Source: Planctomycetota bacterium
GTDB lineage: Bacteria > Planctomycetota > Planctomycetia > Pirellulales > Pirellulaceae
Reading direction: 5' to 3'
NCBI GenBank assembly: GCA_016872725.1
Contig: VGZC01000013.1
Location: 43,684-107,683 of the forward strand
Length of the DNA stretch: 64,000 bases
In this document: piece by piece, positions 26,843 to 36,400 of the stretch
How positions within the stretch are numbered: position 1 is the first letter of the stretch
Layout: each line of letters begins with the position of its first letter
Program-made: the position numbers and the translations under genes
The notes under the pieces: generated by a model
What the model saw: the letters and a program-made list of their open reading frames with translations, nothing else
Database searches by the model: none
What the model was told of the DNA's origin: nothing

Positions 26843-27760
26843 ATGCCGCATCTGCTCATCGTCGACGACTCGGCCGCGGACCGGCGACTCGTGCGGGAAC
26901 TTCTGTCGCAAGGATCGGATTGGCGCGTTTCGGAGTCGCCGGACGGCCAGGATGCGCTGGAGCGCATGGCCGAGTCGGACGCGGAGGGCCAATCGATCGA
27001 TCTGGTGCTGACCGACCTGCAGATGCCGAGGATGGACGGCCTCGAATTGGTGCGGCGTGTTCGAGCCGAGCGGCCGGGGATTCCGGTCATCCTGATGACG
27101 GCGGTCGGCAGCGAGGAAACCGCCGTGCGAGCGATCCAGTCGGGCGCGGCGCATTATGTCCCGAAACGCAATCTAGCCCAGGACCTCGCCGAGATCACGC
27201 GGCGGATCCTCGAAGTCGCCGGGAACGAGAAGTCCCTGCTCCGATTGATGACGCACCGAACGCGGAGCGAGTGTCGGTTCGAATTGCCCAACGACCTCGA
27301 TATGATCGGTTCGCTCGTGCAGTTCCTCAAACAAGAGGCGTCGCGAGTCGGCCTCTGTGACGAAACCGAGCAGTTCCGACTGGCGATCGCCCTCGAAGAG
27401 GCTCTGCTCAATTCCTACTACCACGGCAACCTGGAAGTCAGTTCCGCCCTGCGCGAGGGAGACGGGCACGCGTTTCGGAGGCAAGCGGACGAGCGTCGAG
27501 CGCGCGAGCCGTATAGCCGCCGGCGCATCCACGTCGACGTGAGTTTGTCTCCCGACGAGGGCCGGTTCGTGATCCGGGACGAAGGACCGGGCTTCGATCC
27601 GGCCGGTCTGCCGGACCCGACCGACCCCGAGAACCTGCTCCGACCGAGCGGACGGGGCATTTTTCTCATGCGCGCGTTCGTCGACATGCTCGAATTCAAT
27701 CGAAGCGGAAACCAGGTCACCATGGTGAAACGGCGGAATTCGCACCCGGTTCCATCCTGA
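26843..27760 (+). CDS. Response regulator with receiver and anti-sigma-type HATPase domains
   Basis: 305 residues. Receiver domain at ~2-120: acidic pair IVDDS, phospho-acceptor Asp in [13 protein letters not shown], Thr in MTAVGS and Lys in YVPKRN. A SpoIIAB/RsbW-like HATPase domain at ~150-300 has N-box [18 protein letters not shown]1 RDEGPGFDP and G2 [10 protein letters not shown], with a basic insert between. This places an anti-sigma-type kinase under phosphorelay control. The STAS gene 22 bases downstream is a natural partner. ATG 26843 has AAGG upstream. No sigma factor or PP2C phosphatase is adjacent. Confidence 0.9.
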   Translation: MPHLLIVDDSAADRRLVRELLSQGSDWRVSESPDGQDALERMAESDAEGQSIDLVLTDLQMPRMDGLELVRRVRAERPGIPVILMTAVGSEETAVRAIQSGAAHYVPKRNLAQDLAEITRRILEVAGNEKSLLRLMTHRTRSECRFELPNDLDMIGSLVQFLKQEASRVGLCDETEQFRLAIALEEALLNSYYHGNLEVSSALREGDGHAFRRQADERRAREPYSRRRIHVDVSLSPDEGRFVIRDEGPGFDPAGLPDPTDPENLLRPSGRGIFLMRAFVDMLEFNRSGNQVTMVKRRNSHPVPS

Positions 27761-27782
27761 ATCACGGGAGGCCATGCGTCGT

Positions 27783-28151
27783 ATGGGAACGGAAAAGAAA
27801 CTGGTCGTCGTGCGGGAACAACCGACCCTCGTGATCGCGGTCACGGAGGACGTGGGCAGCCTCGAGGGACCTTCGCTGGCGGGCGATCTGGCCGAAGTGA
27901 TGCGCGTTCTCGAGTCGCGCGAGCGGCCGCGCGTCGTCGTGGACTTTCGGGATCACGAGTATTTTGGGTCGGCGATGCTCGAGACGCTCCTGCGCATCTG
28001 GAGGGCCGTGCGCGACCGGTCGGGTCGCATCGCGGTTTGCGGAGTCTCGCGGTTCGGCCACGAGTTGCTCGGCGTGTCCCATTTCGACAAACTGATCGCC
28101 GTTCACGGATCGCTGGACGAAGCCGAGCGAAGCGTTCATGGTTCCGAATAA
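27783..28151 (+). CDS. STAS-domain anti-sigma-factor-antagonist-like protein
   Basis: About 122 residues with a single STAS fold (RPRVVVDFRDHEYFGSAMLE then RSGRIAVCGVSRFGHELLGV). The usual phosphorylatable Ser region is FGSAML here, so the Ser position is kept although the classic D-S-S order is not. It probably binds the HATPase domain encoded just upstream (partner switching). GGGAGG lies 11 bases before the ATG at 27783 and only 2 before an ATG at 27774, so the later start is preferred. Confidence 0.85.
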   Translation: MGTEKKLVVVREQPTLVIAVTEDVGSLEGPSLAGDLAEVMRVLESRERPRVVVDFRDHEYFGSAMLETLLRIWRAVRDRSGRIAVCGVSRFGHELLGVSHFDKLIAVHGSLDEAERSVHGSE

Positions 28152-28170
28152 CAAGAGGAGGCCCACCCGC

Positions 28171-29475
28171 ATGCGGAATTCCCTTTGGTTCGTCCTTGCT
28201 CTGATCGCGTCGTTCTCGGCGGCCGGGTCGGTGTCGACGCGTCCGGCCCGCGCGGAGGACGCCGCGCGGTGGTACCGCGGCAACCTGCATACGCACTCGC
28301 TCTGGAGCGACGGCAACGACTTCCCGGAGATGATTTGCGATTGGTACGTCAGGAACGGCTACCATTTCCTTGGGCTGTCCGATCACAACATCCTCTCGCG
28401 GGGCGAGAAATGGATCGGCACCGAGGCGGCGGCCAAACGCGGATCGATTGGCGGGCTCGAACGGTATCGCGAGCGGTTCGGCGCCGATTGGGTCGTCACG
28501 CGCGAACAAGAAGGCAAGACCGAAGTCCGGCTCAAGACGCTCGAGGAATTCCGCCCGCGCTTCGAGAAGCCCGGCGCGTTTCTGCTGCTGGAGGCCGAGG
28601 AGATCACCGATCATTACCAAAGTTACCCGATCCACGTGAACGCGAACAACGTCGTCGAATACGTTCGGCCGCGGGGCGGCGATTCGATTCGCGCGACGAT
28701 CGCGAATAATCTGCGCGCGGTGGAGGAGCAGAGCCGGCGCGCGGGCCGTCCGATCCTGGCGCATCTGAATCATCCGAACTTCCATTACGCGGTGACGGCC
28801 GAGGACATGGCGGCGGTCGTCGAAGAACGATTCTACGAGGTGTACAACGGGCATCCCGGCGTAAACCACCTGGGCGACGCGACGCACGCGTCGGTCGAGC
28901 GGCAATGGGACATCGCCAACACGATCCGCCTCGCGCGCATGAACGCGCCGCCCCTCTTCGGTTTGGCGACCGACGACTCGCACAACTACTTCGGAACGCG
29001 GGGCGCCTCGTCCGGACGGGGTTGGGTCATGGTGCGGGCCGGGAAGCTCGAACCCGACGCGATCCTCAACGCCATGTTCCGAGGCGATTTCTACGCTTCG
29101 AGCGGCGTGGCGCTCAAGGACGTCGCGTTCGACGCCGACCATCGGAAGCTCGCGATCGCCGTCGATGCCGAGCCGGGCGTGGAGTACGTCACCGAGTTCA
29201 TCGGAACGCGGGCGGGCCATGACACGAAAGTCGAACCCGTTCGGGACGCGGACGGCAAGGAACTCAACGTCACCCAACGCTATTCGACCGACGTCGGCGC
29301 CGTGCTGGCCCGCGTCGCCGGCCCGTCCGCGGAATACGCGATGCGCGGCGACGAGCTTTACGTGCGGGCTGTCGTCACCGCGTCGAAGGAGCCGGCGAAT
29401 CCGTCGTTCGAGGGACAGAAGCAACAGGCCTGGACCCAGCCCGTCGGTTGGCGAATGCCCGGCGCGCCGCGTTGA
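28171..29475 (+). CDS. Secreted PHP-domain phosphoesterase-like protein
   Basis: 434 residues. A signal peptide (MRNSLWFVLALIASFSAAGS) is followed by a PHP domain: HTHSLWSDG gives HxH, then SDHN, a Glu in LLLEAEEIT, HLNHPNFHY and ATDDSH supply the remaining metal ligands. PHP domains are metal-dependent phosphoesterases; the exported planctomycete versions have unknown substrates. GAGGAGG lies about 10 bases before the ATG. It starts 19 bases after the STAS gene and may share its transcript. The C-terminal ~100 residues look like a beta-sandwich extension. Confidence 0.88.
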   Translation: MRNSLWFVLALIASFSAAGSVSTRPARAEDAARWYRGNLHTHSLWSDGNDFPEMICDWYVRNGYHFLGLSDHNILSRGEKWIGTEAAAKRGSIGGLERYRERFGADWVVTREQEGKTEVRLKTLEEFRPRFEKPGAFLLLEAEEITDHYQSYPIHVNANNVVEYVRPRGGDSIRATIANNLRAVEEQSRRAGRPILAHLNHPNFHYAVTAEDMAAVVEERFYEVYNGHPGVNHLGDATHASVERQWDIANTIRLARMNAPPLFGLATDDSHNYFGTRGASSGRGWVMVRAGKLEPDAILNAMFRGDFYASSGVALKDVAFDADHRKLAIAVDAEPGVEYVTEFIGTRAGHDTKVEPVRDADGKELNVTQRYSTDVGAVLARVAGPSAEYAMRGDELYVRAVVTASKEPANPSFEGQKQQAWTQPVGWRMPGAPR

Positions 29476-29623
29476 TCCACCGAGCGGACCGGCCGAATGG
29501 GCGATTTTTCGCGGCCTGCGACTACCGCGCCGAACGGCCAATGCCTATCATTTGCCCATCGCGTAATCCATAGGGTCCAATTCCCCCGCACGGGCGGGCA
29601 TCCAACGGTGAAGGAGACTGGCA

Positions 29624-30739
29624 ATGGGCACGAAGACGGTCAACGTGGCGATGGTCGGGCTGGGGTTCGGCGCCGAGTTCATCCCGATCTACCAGAGCCA
29701 TCCGGACGCGAATGTCGCGGCCATCTGCCGGCGCAACGAAGCGGAAATGAACCGGGTCGGCGATCTGTTCGGCATCGCCAAGCGGTACGCTCGGTTCGAT
29801 GACGTGCTCGCCGATCCGGAAATCGACTTCGTCCATATCAATTCACCGATCCCCGACCACGCGTGGATGTCGCTCCGCGCCCTCGACGCCGGCAAACACG
29901 TCATGTGCACCGTGCCCATGGCGACGACGGTCGACGAGTGCCGCCAGATCGTCGAGAAGGTCCAACGGACGGGCCTCAAGTACATGATGGCGGAAACCGT
30001 CGTGTACAGCCGCGAGTTCCTGTTCATCAAGGAGATGTACGACAAGGGCGAGCTCGGCAAGGTGCAGTACATGGCGGCGAGCCATCCGCAGGACATGGAC
30101 GGTTGGCCCGACTACTGGGAGCGCATGATCCCGATGCACTACGCGACGCACGTGGTCAGCCCCGTGCTTGGGCTCGTCAACGGCCGAGCGGAATACGTGA
30201 GCTGTTTCGGTTCCGGAACGGTGCGCGGAGAGATCGAGAAGAAGAGCGGGAATCGGTTCGCCGTCGAGAGCTGCCACATCAAGATCGCCCATAGCGACGT
30301 CGCCGCGCACATCTGGCGGTTCCTTTACGACACGGCGAGGCAGTACCGCGAGAGTTTTGACGTGTACGGCACGAGGAAGTCGTTCGAGTGGACGCTCGTC
30401 GAGGGCGAGGAGCATGTCATTCACACGGCGAAGAAGGCCGAGCCGGAGATCGCGTCGCGTGTCACCGTTCCGGACTACGCCCATTTGTTGCCGGAACCGA
30501 TCCGCAAGTTCACGCAGTCGATTCAGGACGCCGGGCACCTCTCGTTCATCCAGGGAGGCGGCCACGGCGGCTCGCATCCGCACCTGGTCAACGAATTCGT
30601 CCGCGCGCTGATCGACGATCGCGACCCGCGACCGAACGCGGTCACCAGCGCGAACTGGACGTGCGTCGGAATCTGCGCGCACGAGTCGGCGCTCAAGGGC
30701 GGCGGGATCGTGCGCCTTCCCGACTTCACGCTCGCCTGA
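29624..30739 (+). CDS. Gfo/Idh/MocA-family oxidoreductase
   Basis: 371 residues, cytoplasmic. Rossmann start VAMVGLGFGAEFIPIY, then the family motifs INSPIPDH and AGKHVMCTVPMA (the EKP position is replaced by TVP, losing the common Lys). The C-terminal alpha/beta domain contains HYATHVVSPVLGL. It probably oxidises or reduces a sugar or inositol with NAD(P). The replacement of the usual Lys is odd and may mean altered chemistry. AAGGAG lies 9 bases before the ATG. Confidence 0.9.
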   Translation: MGTKTVNVAMVGLGFGAEFIPIYQSHPDANVAAICRRNEAEMNRVGDLFGIAKRYARFDDVLADPEIDFVHINSPIPDHAWMSLRALDAGKHVMCTVPMATTVDECRQIVEKVQRTGLKYMMAETVVYSREFLFIKEMYDKGELGKVQYMAASHPQDMDGWPDYWERMIPMHYATHVVSPVLGLVNGRAEYVSCFGSGTVRGEIEKKSGNRFAVESCHIKIAHSDVAAHIWRFLYDTARQYRESFDVYGTRKSFEWTLVEGEEHVIHTAKKAEPEIASRVTVPDYAHLLPEPIRKFTQSIQDAGHLSFIQGGGHGGSHPHLVNEFVRALIDDRDPRPNAVTSANWTCVGICAHESALKGGGIVRLPDFTLA

Positions 30740-30801
30740 CCCCAAGGCTCGAACACCGCCGCCGCCGGACGACGCGCGCCCCGCGCCGGGGGCCGCGAGG
30801 A

Positions 30802-30830
30802 TTGACAACGGCTCGGACGCGTCCGACACT
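30802..30830 (+). promoter_or_regulatory. Sigma-70-type promoter before the DUF1800 gene
   Basis: TTGACA, 17-base spacer ending GCGTCC, GACACT. A promoter of the same build (TTGACA-N17-GACACT, spacer ending TCC) lies at 34633. Confidence 0.65.
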
Positions 30831-30879
30831 GGAGGTCAATCTGTCCTTGTCAGGTGGGGTATTCGGGAGGGTGTGCGAC

Positions 30880-33252
30880 ATGGCGGCACGAACGGTGTTT
30901 GCCCGCGTGGCGGCTTCGACGTTTTTTGCATGGGGTCTAATCTGGATCTCCATTGCGGCGATTCCCGCCGCCGTGTTCGGCGATGAACCGCAGGCCGAAC
31001 TCGATGCGGCCCAGAAAGCGTATTCCGCCTACTACACCGAATGGGACTCGCTGGCGATGGCGCGGGCCGCGACGCGCGAGGTTTCGGTGAGCGCTCGGCG
31101 ATTCGCGACCGAGGACCTGAACGAATGGGTCGCGGCGCGGGATGCCGTCGCGAAGGCCCAAGCCGCGCTCGACGCGGCGCGCGCCGCGCTCGCGGCCGCC
31201 ACGGCCGATCCCAAGACGGCCCTCGAAGAAGGCGTGCGGCAACGCGAAACCGAACTGGCTCAGGCCGACCAGACGCTCGCGCAGCGCGTCGACCGCGCGA
31301 GGAACTCGGTCCATCGCATGATGCTGGACCAGCATACGGCCATGGAACGGACCGAGGGATTCCTGGAATCCGAGTACAAGCTCGGCGGTCTGCTCGAAGC
31401 GATCTGGACCGCCAACGGAAAGGTACTGACGGCGAAGGCGGATGCGGCGGAGAAGACGCTTGCCGAGAAGGCGGGCGCGCCGCCCGAGGAAGTCGCGAAG
31501 TTGAAGGCCGAGTCGATCGCGGCGAGGCGGGCCGTCCAAGAGAACGAATTGCTCGCCCGCTGGGAGAAATCGCTCTGGGCCCAGGTCATCGTGACCTACC
31601 CCGACACGACGTCGCTGGTCAGCGCCCGCGGCGACACGGCCGACGCGGCCCGCATCGCCGAACAGATCGCCGGACTGGAAGCCGACGCCGCCCTCAAACA
31701 GCGGTATACCGAGTTCGCCGTCGAACAACGCGCCTACGAAACGAAGAACCAGGGCCGCATCGACGATTTGCTGAATCAATCCAAGGAATTGTCGCGCGGA
31801 ACGTATGCGATGCGCGCGGCGGCGATGGGTGGTCTCGAACCGCTCCCCGAGGACCAATGGGACCGCGCGAAGGCTCGCCATCTCTTGGTGCGGGCGGGGT
31901 TCGGCGGTACGCCCGCGGAAGTCGATCAACTGCACAAGATGGGTCTGCACGGCGCCGTCGACCATCTCGTCGACTTCGCCTTGCAGCCCGCGACGGGCGC
32001 CACGCTCGACGCCGCTCCCTCCATCCCCGCCGACGTGATGGCGGGCAAACTGCGGCATGGATGGACGCGCGAGCAGGTGTTCCGGCAACCCGACGCGCTC
32101 GACGTCGGCCGCGTGCGCCGCTGGTGGTTCGCGCGCATGGTCGAATCGCCTCGCCCCCTCCAGGAAAAACTCACCCTGTTCTGGCATGGGCACTTCGCCA
32201 CCCAGCAAAGCGTCGTCGGCACGACCTACACGATCTACCGGCAAAACGAGCTCTTCCGCGAACATGCGGCGGGCAACTTCGGCGCGCTGCTCTACGGCGT
32301 TGTCCACGATCCGGCCATGATCCGATACCTGGACAACAACTCGAACGTGAAAGGCCACGCCAACGAGAATCTCGCTCGCGAGATCATGGAACTGTTCGCG
32401 ATGGGTGCCTACCAAGGATACGACGAAAATGATGTGCGCGAGGCGGCCAAGGCACTGACAGGCTACACGTTCGATCCCCGCAGCGGCCAGTTCCGCTACC
32501 TCTACGCCAACCACGATCTCGAAGAGAAAACCGTCTTCGGGAAGAAAGGGCCTTGGACGGGCGATGATCTCGTCCGGTTGATCCTCGACCAGCCTTCGAC
32601 CAGCCGATTCGTTTCCAAGAAGCTGTTCGAGTTCTTCGTCTATTCGGACCCGAGCGCGGAAGTGATCGACCGAATGACCTCGGTCCTCCAATATCAGAAC
32701 TACGAATTGACGCCGATGCTCAAGAATCTGTTCCTGTCGAAGGAGTTCTACGGCGAACAGGCGATGGGAACGCAGATCAAGTGTCCGGTGCAGCTCGTTG
32801 TCGGAACCATGCGGGATCTGGGAATCCGGCGTATGAGCGACTATGGCGTGCTCGACCGAATGACCATCCAGATGGGACAGCAACTCTTCGAACCACCCGA
32901 CGTCAAGGGATGGCGGTATGGACGCACATGGATCTCGACCGACTGGTTGTTCACCCGGTATAACGCGGTGGCCGAGTTGATCCGTTCGGCTCCGCAGCCG
33001 GAGCGGCAGGGCGCCGACCTCATGGCCTACGTGCGGCAAGGCGGTTGCGCGACCGGTCCGGAGGCCGTCGACTTCCTCGCGCGTTCGTTCCTTGCGCTGC
33101 CGCTCAGCGCGGAAAAACGCGCCGAGTTGATCCAGTACCTTGGCGAGTTGCCCCCCGCGGGAGAATGGGACGCGCGGCGCGACGAAATCAACGCGCGATT
33201 GCAAAACGTCCTCATCTTCCTCACCAGCTCACCCGAATTCCAGGTCGGCTGA
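30880..33252 (+). CDS. DUF1800-family protein with N-terminal coiled-coil region
   Basis: 790 residues. A signal-like hydrophobic start (FFAWGLIWISIAAIPAAVFG) is followed by ~270 residues of Ala/Glu-rich helix (coiled coil) and a DUF1800 domain (ARHLLVRAGFGGTPAEV, KLTLFWHGHFATQQ, NENLAREIMELFAMG, ELTPMLKNLFLSKEF, PPDVKGWRYGRTWI). DUF1800 proteins occur together with DUF1501 proteins and are exported; function unknown. ATG 30880 has GGGAGG 9 bases upstream and follows a promoter-like sequence. The long coiled-coil part is not part of the standard family length. Confidence 0.9.
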   Translation: MAARTVFARVAASTFFAWGLIWISIAAIPAAVFGDEPQAELDAAQKAYSAYYTEWDSLAMARAATREVSVSARRFATEDLNEWVAARDAVAKAQAALDAARAALAAATADPKTALEEGVRQRETELAQADQTLAQRVDRARNSVHRMMLDQHTAMERTEGFLESEYKLGGLLEAIWTANGKVLTAKADAAEKTLAEKAGAPPEEVAKLKAESIAARRAVQENELLARWEKSLWAQVIVTYPDTTSLVSARGDTADAARIAEQIAGLEADAALKQRYTEFAVEQRAYETKNQGRIDDLLNQSKELSRGTYAMRAAAMGGLEPLPEDQWDRAKARHLLVRAGFGGTPAEVDQLHKMGLHGAVDHLVDFALQPATGATLDAAPSIPADVMAGKLRHGWTREQVFRQPDALDVGRVRRWWFARMVESPRPLQEKLTLFWHGHFATQQSVVGTTYTIYRQNELFREHAAGNFGALLYGVVHDPAMIRYLDNNSNVKGHANENLAREIMELFAMGAYQGYDENDVREAAKALTGYTFDPRSGQFRYLYANHDLEEKTVFGKKGPWTGDDLVRLILDQPSTSRFVSKKLFEFFVYSDPSAEVIDRMTSVLQYQNYELTPMLKNLFLSKEFYGEQAMGTQIKCPVQLVVGTMRDLGIRRMSDYGVLDRMTIQMGQQLFEPPDVKGWRYGRTWISTDWLFTRYNAVAELIRSAPQPERQGADLMAYVRQGGCATGPEAVDFLARSFLALPLSAEKRAELIQYLGELPPAGEWDARRDEINARLQNVLIFLTSSPEFQVG

Positions 33253-33316
33253 GCTTGTCCGCGATTCCCTCAACCCCACGATGAACCGCCGAATCAATTC
33301 CGATGGAGACCGAAAT

Positions 33317-34576
33317 ATGTCACGCATTCCGATCCACACGCGGCGCGATTTCCTTTCCCGAGGGCTTGGCCTTGTCGGAGTGGGATCGAGCATCCCTCAT
33401 TTCCTGGTCCGCACAAGCCTTGCGGCGGACAAGGAGGAACGCGAGGGGCGGATCATCGTGTCGCTGCTGCTCGAAGGCGGGCCCGACGGGCTGAGCATCG
33501 CCATTCCGCACGGACACGACGAATACTACAAGGCGCGGCCCAAGCTCAACTACTCCAAGGAGGAACTCATCCGTCTGAACGACGAAATGGGCCTCCATCC
33601 CCGGCTTACCGGATTCAAGTCCCTCTATGACAAGGGGCAGATGGCCCTAGTGCTGGGCACCGCGTTCCCCAATTACGACCTGAGCCACTTTGTGGCGCGG
33701 GACTATTGGGAAGCGGGCAACAAGACCGACACGACCGGCAAGCCGGGCGCGACGGGCTGGATCGGCAGGTACCTCGATCACGCGTTTCCCGACGCGACAT
33801 CGCCGACGCTCAATGTCGCCGTGGTGCCTCGGCGGTTTCCTCTGATCCTGACCGGCAAGAAGCACCAAGGCGTCGGACTCGATACGCCCGACGCGTTCGC
33901 GTACAAGGGCCAGCAGTCCGCGAAGGAATTGGACCTGTATCGGAAGCTGAGCGAGTTGCCGTCGGCGTGCCCGAGGGACGATCTCGACTTCATCTCGAAG
34001 ACGGGCATCAACGCGAACAGCGCGAGCGAGCGGATCCGCGAACTCGCGGGCCACTACGCGACGCCCGCCGCCTATCCCGATACGCAGTTCGGCAGGTCGG
34101 TCAAGACGATCGCCGCGCTGATCAACGGCGGTTTGGACGGTCGCGCCTATTATGCGGCCCAAGGTATCGCCGTGTTCGGGGGATACGACACGCATGCCGA
34201 TCAAAAGGGCCGCCTCGACGCGCTGCTCGGTGAACTCAACCAGACCGTTTCCGCGTTCTATGAGGACCTTGAGCGGTGCGGCAACGCGAAACGCGTGCTG
34301 ACGTTCACCTTCGCCGAATTCGGACGCCGCGTCAAAGAGAATTTCAGCGGCGGAACCGACCATGGACTGGCTCAGCCGATGTTCCTGTTCGGACCGGGCG
34401 TCAAGGGCGGCATCCACGGTACTCAGGCGAGCCTCACGGACTTGGATCCGAACGGCAATCTGAAAATGGTCGATGATTTCCGCCGAGTCTACTCGAGCGT
34501 GATCGAAAAGTGGCTGTGTGCGCCGAGCGAGACGATTCTTGGCGAGAAATTCCCCATGCTGGACGTGATCGCGTAG
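33317..34576 (+). CDS. DUF1501-family protein, Tat-exported
   Basis: 419 residues. It starts with a twin-arginine signal (THTRRDFLSRGLGLVGVGSS is close; the visible motif is TRRDFLSRGLGLVG). The sulfatase-like alkaline-phosphatase fold of DUF1501 is marked by LLEGGPDGLSIAIP, NYDLSHF, FGGYDTHADQKGRL and FAEFGRRVKENFSGGTDHG. It follows the DUF1800 gene by 64 bases, the usual pairing in planctomycetes. ATG 33317 has GGAG 9 bases upstream and is preferred over the ATG at 33281. Substrate unknown. Confidence 0.92.
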   Translation: MSRIPIHTRRDFLSRGLGLVGVGSSIPHFLVRTSLAADKEEREGRIIVSLLLEGGPDGLSIAIPHGHDEYYKARPKLNYSKEELIRLNDEMGLHPRLTGFKSLYDKGQMALVLGTAFPNYDLSHFVARDYWEAGNKTDTTGKPGATGWIGRYLDHAFPDATSPTLNVAVVPRRFPLILTGKKHQGVGLDTPDAFAYKGQQSAKELDLYRKLSELPSACPRDDLDFISKTGINANSASERIRELAGHYATPAAYPDTQFGRSVKTIAALINGGLDGRAYYAAQGIAVFGGYDTHADQKGRLDALLGELNQTVSAFYEDLERCGNAKRVLTFTFAEFGRRVKENFSGGTDHGLAQPMFLFGPGVKGGIHGTQASLTDLDPNGNLKMVDDFRRVYSSVIEKWLCAPSETILGEKFPMLDVIA

Positions 34577-34632
34577 AGCGATTCGGCCGGCGGGCGAACC
34601 GGCGATCGGGCGGGGGAGCTCGCCAATCGATC

Positions 34633-34661
34633 TTGACACGCGGCGCGTCCTGTCCGACACT
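34633..34661 (+). promoter_or_regulatory. Sigma-70-type promoter before the glycosyltransferase gene
   Basis: TTGACA, 17-base spacer, GACACT, with the start codon about 40 bases downstream. It repeats the architecture at 30802. Confidence 0.65.
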
Positions 34662-34702
34662 CCGCGCACGTTCCCGACCAAGGATGGGACAGGGATGCCG
34701 TC

Positions 34703-36373
34703 ATGGATTACGCGCTGATCGCCTACCCGCTTTCCAGTTCATTCAAATCGCGTTTCGAGGCGTCGATCGGTTCGACACCGACGTACCTCAGTATCGCGGA
34801 GCTGCGCCGTCTTCCGATCGCAAGAATGGTCGCGACGTTGGCGCGACTCCCCGTCCGACGGCTCTTTGTTCCGCTCGAAGATGTGTCGAGTGAAGCGGTC
34901 CTGCCCGTGCTCCGGACCTGCGCCGCGATCAGTCCGGCGGCGAGTCGCGAGGTCGTGCGCGCGGACCTGAGGCGGGAGCGGTTTTCCAGGTTCGCGGCCC
35001 CGGTCCACCTAGCGACCATCGCGTCCGCGTCGGCGCACGGGCAATGGTCGATCGGGAAAGCGCGCCGCGAATGCGATCGGCTCCTCGAAGTCCCGCGCGT
35101 CGAACCGGCCGTTCGACGCGGGGAACCGGCGGCCTATCTGAACGCGAATCTCTGGTTCGGCTTCAAGGCGGGCGGTTCGGTCGGCCATATCAGCGGCGTG
35201 CTCAACGCATTCCATCGTCGCGGGCAGCGCATGGAGTACGTTTCGCCGATGGAACCGTGGCGTCTCGATCCCACGGTCCGCGTCCATACGACGTCGCCGC
35301 TCCGCCATTACGGATTCCCGTTCGAAGCCAACATGTTCCGCTTCCACCGGATCTTCACGAGCGACTGTGTTCGGCGGTTTCGCGGACAGGCCTATCGATT
35401 CCTGTACCAGCGCATGTCGCTCGGCAACTATTCGGGTGCCGTGTTGTCCCGCCGATTTCGGATACCGCTGGTCCTGGAATACAACGGGTCCGAGGTCTGG
35501 TGTCAGAAGCACTGGGGGCGGCCCTTGCGTTACGCGGCGGCCGCGGAGAAGGCCGAGGAAGTCTGCTTGCGGCACGCGCATCTCGTGGTGACCGTGTCGG
35601 ACGTGTTGCGGGACGAGCTCGCGGCGCGGGGTGTCGAGCCGGAGCGAATCGTCTCGCATCCCAACGCGATCGACCCCACCGTGTTGGATCCGGGACGGTT
35701 CGACGCGCCGTCCCGCGCCCGATTGCGGGCCCGTTACGGGATTCCCGGCGACGCGGTCCTCGCGATGTTCCTCGGCACGTTCGGAAAGTGGCACGGCGTG
35801 GAAGTCCTCGCGCGTGCGATCCGCGATCTCGTGCTTCAGGACGAATCCTGGGTGCGGCGGACCGGTTTGCGATTCCTGCTCATCGGTGACGGCGCCATGA
35901 TGGGCGAGGTACGGACGATGCTCGACGATCCGCGCATCGCTCCGTTCGTGTCATTGCCCGGCCTTGTTCCGCAGGATGACGGCCCGGAACACCTTGCGGC
36001 GGCCGACATCCTGCTTTCTCCCCATGTTCCGAACGCGGACGGGTCGCCGTTCTTTGGATCGCCGACCAAACTGTTCGAGTACATGGCCATGGGAAAGGCC
36101 ATCCTCGCTTCGGACCTGAACCAGATCGGAGAAGTGCTTCGGCCGGCTCTCTTCGCGGACGACTTGCCGCGTGTGCCTCCCGACGATTCGATTGCGGCGC
36201 GCGCCGTTTTGTGCCGGCCGGGCGACACGGGCTCGCTCACAACGGGCCTTCGGTTCCTGGTGCAACGCGCCGACTGGCGTCGTTGCCTAGGCGGCGGAGC
36301 GCGCGACGCGTGCCTGAGGCGGTTCACTTGGGAGCATCACGTCGGCGCCATCGAGGCTCGGTGTTCGTTCTGA
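34703..36373 (+). CDS. Glycosyltransferase, family 4-like
   Basis: 556 residues. The second half is a GT-B glycosyltransferase: LVVTVSDVLRDELAARGV, a Lys in GTFGKWHG, LLIGDGAMMGEV, and the donor-site EYMAMGKAILASD with PTKLFEYMAMG upstream of it. The first ~200 residues are a less typical acceptor half. It transfers a nucleotide sugar in surface-polysaccharide synthesis at the cytoplasmic face. It is followed 28 bases on by a Wzy-like membrane protein, probably in one operon. Donor and acceptor cannot be told from sequence. Confidence 0.88.
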   Translation: MDYALIAYPLSSSFKSRFEASIGSTPTYLSIAELRRLPIARMVATLARLPVRRLFVPLEDVSSEAVLPVLRTCAAISPAASREVVRADLRRERFSRFAAPVHLATIASASAHGQWSIGKARRECDRLLEVPRVEPAVRRGEPAAYLNANLWFGFKAGGSVGHISGVLNAFHRRGQRMEYVSPMEPWRLDPTVRVHTTSPLRHYGFPFEANMFRFHRIFTSDCVRRFRGQAYRFLYQRMSLGNYSGAVLSRRFRIPLVLEYNGSEVWCQKHWGRPLRYAAAAEKAEEVCLRHAHLVVTVSDVLRDELAARGVEPERIVSHPNAIDPTVLDPGRFDAPSRARLRARYGIPGDAVLAMFLGTFGKWHGVEVLARAIRDLVLQDESWVRRTGLRFLLIGDGAMMGEVRTMLDDPRIAPFVSLPGLVPQDDGPEHLAAADILLSPHVPNADGSPFFGSPTKLFEYMAMGKAILASDLNQIGEVLRPALFADDLPRVPPDDSIAARAVLCRPGDTGSLTTGLRFLVQRADWRRCLGGGARDACLRRFTWEHHVGAIEARCSF

Positions 36374-36400
36374 TCGCGAAGCGCGGGTGAGGCCCCTGCC

